Assembly: GCA_942490535.1 (NCBI GenBank)
Contig: CALNXQ010000003.1
Location: 806,001 to 870,000 of the forward strand
Direction of reading: 5' to 3'
Origin: JAEINY01 sp942490535
Lineage (GTDB): Bacteria; Bacteroidota; Bacteroidia; Bacteroidales; Marinilabiliaceae
DNA: 64,000 nt
A program made the position numbers and the translations under genes. Positions within the stretch are counted from its first letter, which is position 1. Each line of letters opens with the position of its first letter. Positions 54,677 through 62,793 of the stretch are shown one piece after another. Under the pieces are notes generated by a model. That model searched no databases. It saw only the letters and a program-made list of their open reading frames with translations, and was not told the DNA's origin.

Positions 54677-54991
54677 TTCGAAGGCATTCACCGCTACAGC
54701 AAACGCAGTTTCGACTTTTCACCCGGCAGCAAAAGACCCAAACCCATCTGCTTTGATGACCTGTGCGCCGAACAAAACCTCAAACACTTTGGCAGCGAAT
54801 GCAACGTCATGGCCGAGATCCTGCTCAGTCGCTACGACCTCTCCATCTCAGATAACCTCATCACCCACATTACTATCAACCTCGATGTGGATGACATCGA
54901 AGAGCTATACGGTAAACGCGTCCGCAGCCACCTCCGAAAAATGGTTAACCTCATCCACTGGCAGGGAGACGCTACAGATAAAAGAAAATAA
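54677..54991 (+). pseudogene. C-terminal fragment of the DnaC-like ATPase
   Basis: 104 codons and a stop in the frame of the ATPase C-terminal half (FEGIHRYSKRSF to NLIHWQGDATDKRK). It lacks the whole Walker A half and has no start near the break. Walker B region reads F-D-D-L-C-A-E, Gly replaced by Cys. It lies 100 bp after the backbone end of element 2, so it is the remnant of a third, older element copy or of a recombination event. Confidence 0.8.
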
Positions 54992-55844
54992 TTCACAAAT
55001 TTTCATCTATTAACCAATAGTTCGTTAAGGTTTTATCAGTCGTGGATATACAGAATAGGCAGCAATGCAATTAAAAATAAAACAAATCAAACGTAATAGT
55101 ATAACCGAAAATACGAAATCAACATGCGGAATATGCTAATTATTGTAACTGAAACCAAAAGAGCGCAATATTCACGTTTTAATCTTTTAAATAAATGGAA
55201 TAAATAAGAATTTGAAATCTAGAACTTAAAAAAATAGAAAATACCTGTCCTGAAATTCATAATAATATGTCCTTGGGAGAGTGCAGCCCTATTGTTGCAT
55301 TATTGCAACGCTTTTTTCCAACTTTTTTGTGCGATTTGCTGCGAATGTAATATTGACCACAGAACAGTAGATATTAAAATACATTGGACTTGCTTTTGGT
55401 AAAAAAATAGTTTAATTTTTAGTTTAGTTTGATGGTAATGGACGACAGACTCAACAAGTATTAAAGCTTCACGTTTTGATGAGGTTAATGGATATTTACC
55501 AACGCACATTGTTTAATCTTGTTTCAGAATGATTTTAAAAAGATCAGCTCTGGATCAGGGTTGGATATATCATGTAGATATAAATTAGCCCTTTCTCATC
55601 GACTAGGTCAGCTTATCAGTAGAACAACCTCATTTACAAAGCACTCTATTCCCATCAGATGAAACTAAAAGCCATTCGATATTATGAAACAGAAATATCA
55701 AATAAAGATTCGGCTCTCTCATGACAAAAATCAGTTTTAACGATACAATTCCCATGATTATCACTTTTTATAAAGCGTTTATATATAAAATTTTACTCGA
55801 ATTTGATTACAAGCGTATTATCACCATAACTAAAAGAGATTAAA
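54992..55844. other. Intergenic region between element 2 and chromosomal genes
   Basis: About 850 bp, AT-rich, no credible gene. Contains a small terminator-like hairpin GTTGCA (55294-55299)/TGCAAC (55304-55309) followed by a T run. The right end of element 2 should be here or further on, but no sequence matching the 78-bp repeat is visible. Confidence 0.5.
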
Positions 55845-58127
55845 ATGAAAAGGATAGTTATACTTCTATGCATGTGCAGTTTGATATCTTTTGAATTCGT
55901 TATTGCTCAGCACACCAGTAAGGATACAGGTGGCTTTTTTACCGACGCTGAAACATGGATAGGATCCGCGCCTGGTAAGGATGTATATCAAGATTTCTTC
56001 ATTAACGGAAGTGTCAACTTCGACGATGATATTACCATTAAAGGTGGTGACGGCAATAGCGCTGTCAATGAAGGCGGCTATTTGCTTATTGAAAATGGCA
56101 AAACTCTAAATCTAGATAAAAAAGATTTTAGAGTCAAGTCCGGTGGAATACTGGAAATTTCGGGGTATTTTACAGCTGATCAAAATCGCATTTTTGTGGA
56201 TGAAGGAGGGATATTAATTGTACGTGGGGATATGATACTATCAAAATCCGGTTCCGAACTAGCAGGTAATGTAATCGTATTGGGAAATGTGGAATTAAAA
56301 AATACTGAAATTGACATTTCCGGGAACCTTGTAGTGGGTGGTAATTCATTTACCATTGAAGGAGGAAATGATAATTACGATGGCGGAATTTACATCTTAA
56401 AACCTGATGCAATCTCCGATATACCTGGTAATGTTTCAGCTGTACCTGGTGATATATCAGACCTAATTGAAACCATTGGAGGCTTTGGCGATCCCATTGA
56501 TGAAATACTAGGCGAACACATTAATAGTTTTCTACAAATTAACACATGGCAAGGCACTGATGCTGGAGCAGAAGCGGAATGGATGAACGATGCCAATTGG
56601 TCCGAAAACACGCCTTCAATCCTTGATAATGTGGTCATTTCTTCGGGTAATAGCTTTTATCCTACATTGACAGGTAGTGTGACAATTGGTAGCCTCACCA
56701 TCGAATCAGGTGCAGAGTTGACCATTGCTGCCGGAAGTCAGGTCACAATAGTAGGTGAGTTAAATGTTTCAGGCGTTTTAAACATGAACAATACGGTGAG
56801 CCAACCAGTTTCTCTAATTGTTAATGGAACCACCACTGGTAATGTAACGATTGGTTGGAGTTTTGAAGCTAAAAGATACTGGTATATCGGACACCAAATA
56901 GCAAATCCTACGATCGCTAGTTATGAGGCTATTGTAGGTGATGAAAACAATAATAACTACATGTTATATAGTTACAGTGGAAACTGGATAAACGAAACCG
57001 GAACTGCTACATTTAATGAACCTTTACAAGGTTATTCGGTAGCTGTTAAAGAAGCCGGTTCGGTCATTTCACATACAGGGCCAGTAAATTCAGATGACTA
57101 CAGTAAAACACTTACAGATGGATGGCAGTTAATCGCCAACCCATATACATCTTACTATCAAATCACAACAGAAGAAATGAATGGATTGGAGTTAATCAAT
57201 ACAACTGGTGATGTGTATATTCGTACTGGTAATTCCCCAGAGAATAGAAGCTATGCAACATTTAACACGGTCTCTGGTATCGGATCTCCTGAAGGGTTTG
57301 ATGGAATTGTTGCGCCTTCTCAATCCTTTTGGGTAAAAAGAGGTCAAGCTGGAGATATCCACCTAAAGACGGCAAATCGGCTACACGATGTTGCATCATC
57401 AGCATTGAAATCAGCGAAGTCATCAGAAAAAAATTTAATACGACTAAAGTTAAACGACAATGAAGATGAAACCGTCATTGCCTTTCGACCGGGGGCAGTG
57501 GAATATTTCTCACGTACCGATTCTGAAAAGCGTTTTGATGGGGATGATAAATCCTACATCTATTCCCTCAAAGATGGGAAAAATATTGTTATAAACGTCT
57601 TGCCTTCTGACAATTCAAAGCTTGCTATACCGATCGGTATAAAAACTTTAAAAGGAATTCACAAATTATCTATTTCTGGTTTGAGTACCTTCAATATAGA
57701 TTATGACCTATTACTGGAAGACAAAGCCACCAGCGAACTTATAGACTTAAGATTAATGCCAGAATATTCCTTCAAATCAAACCATCAAATTGATAATAGC
57801 CGTTTCGTCCTGCATCTTAAAGCGGCAGTCTCAACGGGGATTGAATCCCTTGAGATAACAGAAAACAATAATATGGAAGAAGAAATAAAGATTCACTCCA
57901 ATGCGAATGTGATAACCATAAATGCTAAGTCAGTTAAAAATCTGAAATCAGTGCATGTGACCATTTTTTCTATTAAAGGTGAGAAGATTATTGACAGCCA
58001 CTTTAATAACAATGAAATTAAGCTGCCAATACAAGTAACAACAGGTCATTTCATAGTAAAAGTTACAGTTAATAAACAAGATAGCCACATAAACAAAACA
58101 GCATTACTAGTTCTTAGAAAAGTATAA
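55845..58127 (+). CDS. Secreted T9SS cargo protein with type A sorting domain
   Basis: 760-aa exported protein. Signal peptide MKRIVILLCMCSLISFEFVIA. The N-terminal part is beta-helix-like (GGYLLIENGKTLNLDKKDFR; repeated GG.L.I..G pattern to about residue 340, including GSLTIESGAELTIAAGSQVT). A middle domain, beginning SFEAKRYWYIGHQIANPTI, resembles regions seen in other large Bacteroidota surface proteins. The last 80 residues (VITINAKSVKNLKSVHVTIF, then KGEKIIDSHF and FIVKV) are a T9SS type A C-terminal sorting domain. Surface or secreted function unknown; no catalytic motif seen. Confidence 0.85.
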   Translation: MKRIVILLCMCSLISFEFVIAQHTSKDTGGFFTDAETWIGSAPGKDVYQDFFINGSVNFDDDITIKGGDGNSAVNEGGYLLIENGKTLNLDKKDFRVKSGGILEISGYFTADQNRIFVDEGGILIVRGDMILSKSGSELAGNVIVLGNVELKNTEIDISGNLVVGGNSFTIEGGNDNYDGGIYILKPDAISDIPGNVSAVPGDISDLIETIGGFGDPIDEILGEHINSFLQINTWQGTDAGAEAEWMNDANWSENTPSILDNVVISSGNSFYPTLTGSVTIGSLTIESGAELTIAAGSQVTIVGELNVSGVLNMNNTVSQPVSLIVNGTTTGNVTIGWSFEAKRYWYIGHQIANPTIASYEAIVGDENNNNYMLYSYSGNWINETGTATFNEPLQGYSVAVKEAGSVISHTGPVNSDDYSKTLTDGWQLIANPYTSYYQITTEEMNGLELINTTGDVYIRTGNSPENRSYATFNTVSGIGSPEGFDGIVAPSQSFWVKRGQAGDIHLKTANRLHDVASSALKSAKSSEKNLIRLKLNDNEDETVIAFRPGAVEYFSRTDSEKRFDGDDKSYIYSLKDGKNIVINVLPSDNSKLAIPIGIKTLKGIHKLSISGLSTFNIDYDLLLEDKATSELIDLRLMPEYSFKSNHQIDNSRFVLHLKAAVSTGIESLEITENNNMEEEIKIHSNANVITINAKSVKNLKSVHVTIFSIKGEKIIDSHFNNNEIKLPIQVTTGHFIVKVTVNKQDSHINKTALLVLRKV

Positions 58128-58229
58128 CTTAAATGAATCCAAAGATTCGCTCTTTAGTAATCATCCCCTCTAAATCTAATATAAAAAGAACTAGACACTA
58201 ACCGCAACAGGAGCTTTCGAACAGCTAAA

Positions 58230-58664
58230 TTAAAGCGATTGATAGGCAACTAATACTGCCGTACACTCACTTTTTCGCTCTGTATTGTAGGTGGGTGCAG
58301 ATACTTCAACAATGACATTAAGTGTAGAAGATATCTCAAAAATTTTGTTGGGAGCATATGAGTCAGCTGCATTATCATACAATACACTTCTATTTTCATT
58401 GGCCTCAATCACTCTGAAATGAATTTTACCCAGCTTGGCATTACCTTTAGTCGAAATGAAGTAGGCCCGGTTACCAAAAAGTGTTAAATTCAATTCTACC
58501 TTTTTCATTCTCTTAAGCGAAAATGATTTAGAGGTTGAACTTATTTTAAACGCCTTAGGAGGAGATGGACACTTGTTTTCATAACGTCTACAATCTTGAG
58601 CTTGTATACCAATAGAAGTCAACAGCATAAGAAATGATCCTACTAAAATTATTATCTTTCTCAT
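58230..58664 (-). CDS. Secreted protein of unknown function (144 aa)
   Basis: Signal peptide MRKIIILVGSFLMLLTSIGIQ, then a mature part of about 120 residues, beta-rich, with Cys in DCRRYENKC and in KSECTAVL that could form disulfides. The middle (KKVELNLTLFGNRAYFISTK) suggests a small beta-sandwich. I do not recognise the family. Last gene of a tight minus-strand operon, 6 bp after its neighbour. Confidence 0.7.
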   Translation of the reverse strand: MRKIIILVGSFLMLLTSIGIQAQDCRRYENKCPSPPKAFKISSTSKSFSLKRMKKVELNLTLFGNRAYFISTKGNAKLGKIHFRVIEANENRSVLYDNAADSYAPNKIFEISSTLNVIVEVSAPTYNTERKSECTAVLVAYQSL

Positions 58665-58670
58665 AATTCT

Positions 58671-59549
58671 TTATTTTACCCATTTAACTCTAATTTCATT
58701 CACTGCCAACGTGAGCTTATCCAGTTTCTCCTTGGTTACACTGATCTCCTTGGTTGGTTGAATAAAGACGCGATCATACCTTGTCGATACTTTGGTGTCA
58801 TTTGATTCCACATTAAAAGCATCAAAAGAAGCGATTAAGGGCTCTAGCTCCTTGAGCAAAACTTTAGCTTCCCGATGTGTCGAGTAGAATCCTATCATTT
58901 CTACTAACTGCTCAATGAGATTTCGCTGATCAGCAATTCGTTGCAAAAGTTCTCCACTGGGATTCTCTTGATTAATGGAACGTAATGTTAAAAATAAACT
59001 TTCTATCACACACCCAAACGAAACAATTGAGTAAGTATTAAATCGTTGCGTTTCGTAAAGATTATCCATTGTCAAATCGTAAGCTAAATCAGATAAAACC
59101 ATTAAAGAGTCAACATTTGACAGGTTTGATAAAAAGCGTTCTTTGAATTTATAATCCAGATACGGAAAAAGATTTTGATTATTACCAACATCATCTATGA
59201 TTTTCATATATTCAAATCCTTTTGATGGTTGCTGAAAAGCTAACACATATGATAAATCGGCAAGGAATATTCCCACAGCCAAAAACTGTTCGCGCGAGCT
59301 TTTGTACTTAGCAATATTATTTGGATTACTAAGTATTTGGGGATTGTAATTCAAATTTCCGGCATCAATAAAATTGAATATCTCATCCGGTGAAGGAATG
59401 GAGTAAACGGTTGAAACAATAGAGTCTTCATCGGCAGTTAGACCAATTCTACACAGGTTACTACTTTGTAATTCTAAGCCTGGAAAAACACAAACTATAA
59501 TAAGCAGTAATTTTCCAAGGCACGATTTAAGGCACTTTGTTTGACTCAT
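58671..59549 (-). CDS. Exported helical protein of unknown function (292 aa)
   Basis: An N-terminal hydrophobic stretch (LGKLLLIIVCVFPGLELQ) works as a signal peptide or anchor. The rest is alpha-helical and begins with SIPSPDEIFNFIDAGNLNYN. No motif recognised. It sits 5 bp downstream of the receiver-kinase gene and 6 bp upstream of the 144-aa gene. Its export and location hint at an envelope component read by, or controlled by, the kinases of the operon. Confidence 0.7.
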   Translation of the reverse strand: MSQTKCLKSCLGKLLLIIVCVFPGLELQSSNLCRIGLTADEDSIVSTVYSIPSPDEIFNFIDAGNLNYNPQILSNPNNIAKYKSSREQFLAVGIFLADLSYVLAFQQPSKGFEYMKIIDDVGNNQNLFPYLDYKFKERFLSNLSNVDSLMVLSDLAYDLTMDNLYETQRFNTYSIVSFGCVIESLFLTLRSINQENPSGELLQRIADQRNLIEQLVEMIGFYSTHREAKVLLKELEPLIASFDAFNVESNDTKVSTRYDRVFIQPTKEISVTKEKLDKLTLAVNEIRVKWVK

Positions 59550-59554
59550 AACTT

Positions 59555-60799
59555 TTAGTTTAGTTCAGTTAAGTAATTAGGATCAATAATAAGTTGAGAT
59601 TGCGGTTCAGTGAAGATCAGTGTACAGGTAATTTTTTCATTCGACCTGAAATCAAATGTTAAACTGGCTCCATGCTCCAGGATAATCATCTTCACAAACT
59701 CAAGAGAATCAAAACTGATCCCTGTTTGCGAATTAGTACTCAAGGTAGCTTCTTTTTCCTTAATATGCTTTTTCAGTTGAATATCATCAATTTCAATTAT
59801 TAATCGAACTTCTTCTTCACGCTTTATCGTTTCCACTTGAAGAATACTTTTTTGTTCACTATGAGTGACCAAAAAATCAAAAAGGGCTAATAAAGCACCA
59901 GAAAGCAAATGATGTTCTCCGTTTATTAACATTTCCTTATCCAAGTGCTGCCCCCGTAAACGAATGCTATTATTACGCAGTTTATCATCCAGATTCAACA
60001 AACAGAAACCAATAATCTGATTAAGATCAAACCGTTCAATTTTAAGTTTCATATGTTTTGATTGCAAGGCCGTAATTCGAAGAGCTGATTTAATGAAAGT
60101 CTCCAGTTTAATGAGAGAAGTATCAATTTTCTCTACAACATGAGCATCTTTTCTGGATTCCACCCGGTGCTTTAAAATCTGAAGCATACCAATAGCCTCA
60201 TTCAGTGCATCACCGATTTCATGCCCGAGAATGGAAAGAAACTTATGCTTGGTTTGATCTGCACTTACCAACTCTCTATTGGCACTTTTTAGCTCCTGAT
60301 TAAGCCTTTCCAAAGCAGCATTAGCTTTCTGAATCTCTTGAGTTCTCGCCTCAACTTTTTGAGCCAATTCTTTATTCGAATCTTTTAACTTCTCTTTATT
60401 TTTCTTTAAATCCACATGCACATTCACGCGAGAAATCAACTCTTTTGCATCAAACGGTTTCACAATATAATCTTCCCCTCCTACTTTAAAAGCTTTATTA
60501 ATACTTACCTTATCATTCTTTGCAGTTACAAATAGAATGGGTATATCAATTAATAAAGGTCGCTTCTTTATCGCTTGGCAAGCTTCAAAACCATCCATTC
60601 CTGGCATCATAATATCTAAAAGAACCAAATCAATGCCTCCCTTTTCAAGTCGTTCTATCCCATTAAGAGCATCCAGAGCATACTCAACATCATACTTGTA
60701 ATGATCAAGAATGGTGGCGACCAGCTGTACATTGCGTGAATTATCATCAATAATAAGTATCCGGCCTTTTTTTTCAGTACTTATATCCTGTTCACTCAT
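59555..60799 (-). CDS. Receiver domain - coiled coil - degenerate histidine kinase
   Basis: 414-aa cytosolic signalling protein. The N-terminal receiver is intact: Asp18-Asp19, phosphoacceptor Asp62 in LVLLDIMMPGMDGF, Thr92, Lys114. A coiled coil (residues 130-185) leads to a HisKA-like helix with His193 in F-L-S-I-L-G-H-E-I-G, lacking the usual R-x-P that follows. The C-terminal ATPase region has no clear N box, DxGxG or GxGLG (it reads IEIDDIQL and QTGISFDSLEFVKM), so it is probably inactive and acts as an adaptor. Likely partner: the kinase encoded 6 bp upstream. Confidence 0.85.
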   Translation of the reverse strand: MSEQDISTEKKGRILIIDDNSRNVQLVATILDHYKYDVEYALDALNGIERLEKGGIDLVLLDIMMPGMDGFEACQAIKKRPLLIDIPILFVTAKNDKVSINKAFKVGGEDYIVKPFDAKELISRVNVHVDLKKNKEKLKDSNKELAQKVEARTQEIQKANAALERLNQELKSANRELVSADQTKHKFLSILGHEIGDALNEAIGMLQILKHRVESRKDAHVVEKIDTSLIKLETFIKSALRITALQSKHMKLKIERFDLNQIIGFCLLNLDDKLRNNSIRLRGQHLDKEMLINGEHHLLSGALLALFDFLVTHSEQKSILQVETIKREEEVRLIIEIDDIQLKKHIKEKEATLSTNSQTGISFDSLEFVKMIILEHGASLTFDFRSNEKITCTLIFTEPQSQLIIDPNYLTELN

Positions 60800-60805
60800 A
60801 AAACA

Positions 60806-62755
60806 TCAATTCTTACTCGATATACCGAGGGTTAATAGCTGATCAATAATTTTAGTCTGATATTCTACCAATTCAACATTAAACGATTTGGCACTTTGCT
60901 TTAACTCGAAAGCCGCCTCGTGAAGCCTCGTATTGCTTTGTTTTGTGGCATATTCCATAACTTCGTCTGCGATAAGTAGGATTGTTTCAAAGGAAGTGGA
61001 ATGCCTGGTTTTCTCCCATTTACAGACTATTCCAGCATGCTGTTCCCCTTCTTGATTAAGATGTATCTCCGCAATGGAGGCATCATATGAGCGTGTAATT
61101 TCAGTGCTAGAAAGCTCCTTCTTCAAAAAGGAAAAATTTGTGGCAACATCATAAAAAACAACTGTAAAGGTACTCCCTATTCCAACTTGACTTTCCAGAA
61201 ATATAGCCCCATTCATTAAATTAATCAGCTGCTTTACAATCCCTAAACCTATTCCGGTACCCCCATATTTCCGGTTATCCTGTGCTTCCAGCTGATAAAA
61301 ATCCTCAAATATCTGTTCCTGTGACTCTGGCTTTATCCCAATTCCTGTATCCTTAATACTAATGGCAATATCTATTTTCTCGTGAGTTTTCTTTAAAAGC
61401 TCACACTGCATAACGATCTCTCCTTCTTCAGTAAATTTGATTGCATTACCAAGTAAATTAATAAGAATTTGCTTTAAACGCAATCCGTCTATCAGTATGA
61501 CGGATGGAAAATTTTCAGCGATAAGAGAAGAAAACTTCAGTTGCTTATCATAAACACTACTCTTAAATAACATTTTCAATTCAGCAAAGAGGTCTTGCAA
61601 ATCAACATGAATTGGATTTAACACCAATTTACTGGCTTCCATCATCGAAAAATCCAGAATATCATTTATTAAAGACAATAAAGCATTCCCGCTGTGATAG
61701 ATACTCTGTAGATAATTCATCGGTGCAGGATCATTTATGTGAGGCTTTAGCAGTTCAGAGAAACCCAGAACAGCATTGATGGGTGTCCGAATCTCATGGC
61801 TCATGCGGGCTAAAAAAGCACTTTTAGCCCGATTAGCCGCTTCTGCCTTTTCTTTGGATTCAATGAGCTCATGATGCGATTGCATTCTGTAAATAGCGAT
61901 CCCAAAAAGATTGGAAAGAATTTCCAGGTGATAAGCATCCTGTCCGGTGTACTTACACTCTTTTCCGGATGTAAATATCATCCCCTTAAATGACTGATTA
62001 AAGACAATCTTACTCCACGCCATCCTGTGATAGGGCATTTTACTACATATTCCTTGTCTTAAATGAGTCGCCAAATCTTCTCCATTACAAAAGCATTTTC
62101 CTGCAAAAGAGTCAGTGTTCATGACTTTCATCTTTTGACAAAAGGAATGATAAAACGCTTCCGTTTCCTCACGATACGAATGAGGCGAATCAGAGTAAAC
62201 GGAAAAGATTGTTTTTTTCCGGATAGGGTCCTCAAAGGCAATGAAACAAAACAGACTATCTGTAATCTCAAGTGCATATTGCCGAATCAATATTGAAATG
62301 GCATTAACATCTTCATGTTTGGTTAATTCATTGGCAACTTCAGCTATTCGCTTTTTAATTCTAGATTCGTGTATATAAGACTTTTGAACTTTTTTATATC
62401 CTTGATTAACGAAAGCATAGTAGGCGACCTGTTGTTGATCCCCTTCACCAATCAAATGGGCATATACCTTAACAGAATATATTGTTCCCATCGCATTCTT
62501 ATGTGTGGATGAAAAATGAGAATGGGCTTGTCCTGGCCTGGACTGAATTCGCTTCCAAAGAATTTCACACTTCGGAACTATCAATTCCGAAATATTTCGT
62601 TGAAACAAGTCTTGTCCTTCACAAATTCCCAGTGCCAATCGCCCCATTTCATTGGCATAAACAATAGTACCATCGGATTTCAACACAAAAATTTCCAGGG
62701 GTGTTTTCTCAGCAAGAATTGAGGGATTGGATATCTCAGATAACAAATTCTGCAT
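60806..62755 (-). CDS. Cytosolic PAS-GAF-type sensor histidine kinase
   Basis: 649 aa. PAS-like domain at residues 12-115 (LEIFVLKSDGTIVYANEMGR), a GAF-like region at about 130-290 containing several Cys/His (FCQKMKV, KCFCNGED), then HisKA with His320 in M-S-H-E-I-R-T-P-I-N and a complete HATPase: N box around Asn437 (INLLGNAIKFT), DTGIGI at 469-474, GGTGIGLGIVKQL at 498-510. No TM or receiver. The phosphate probably goes to the receiver of the protein encoded 6 bp downstream. The signal is unknown. Confidence 0.92.
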   Translation of the reverse strand: MQNLLSEISNPSILAEKTPLEIFVLKSDGTIVYANEMGRLALGICEGQDLFQRNISELIVPKCEILWKRIQSRPGQAHSHFSSTHKNAMGTIYSVKVYAHLIGEGDQQQVAYYAFVNQGYKKVQKSYIHESRIKKRIAEVANELTKHEDVNAISILIRQYALEITDSLFCFIAFEDPIRKKTIFSVYSDSPHSYREETEAFYHSFCQKMKVMNTDSFAGKCFCNGEDLATHLRQGICSKMPYHRMAWSKIVFNQSFKGMIFTSGKECKYTGQDAYHLEILSNLFGIAIYRMQSHHELIESKEKAEAANRAKSAFLARMSHEIRTPINAVLGFSELLKPHINDPAPMNYLQSIYHSGNALLSLINDILDFSMMEASKLVLNPIHVDLQDLFAELKMLFKSSVYDKQLKFSSLIAENFPSVILIDGLRLKQILINLLGNAIKFTEEGEIVMQCELLKKTHEKIDIAISIKDTGIGIKPESQEQIFEDFYQLEAQDNRKYGGTGIGLGIVKQLINLMNGAIFLESQVGIGSTFTVVFYDVATNFSFLKKELSSTEITRSYDASIAEIHLNQEGEQHAGIVCKWEKTRHSTSFETILLIADEVMEYATKQSNTRLHEAAFELKQSAKSFNVELVEYQTKIIDQLLTLGISSKN

Positions 62756-62793
62756 AATATACTGACCTAAAATTAAGTACTATATTGAATGTT

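Larger units (their letters stand above)
46784..54991 (+). mobile_element. Integrative element 2, cargo-free relative of element 1
   Basis: Carries the same seven-gene backbone in the same order as 10799-17469 (integrase to 177-aa protein), plus an extra 119-aa paralogue, a 4-copy tandem repeat array and an ATPase fragment. No third attachment repeat is visible in the window, so the right boundary is open; 54991, the end of the last backbone-derived sequence, is only a working limit. Probably a tandem insertion at the same site, now decaying. Confidence 0.65.

Noticed and set aside
10475..54991. Conjugation or mobilisation genes
   Set aside because: No relaxase, TraG-type coupling protein or Tra cluster could be recognised, so I do not call these elements conjugative.
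10475..54991. Insertion sequences or retron/reverse transcriptase for the structured repeats
   Set aside because: No transposase or reverse transcriptase frame seen; the repeat has no clear target-site duplication.
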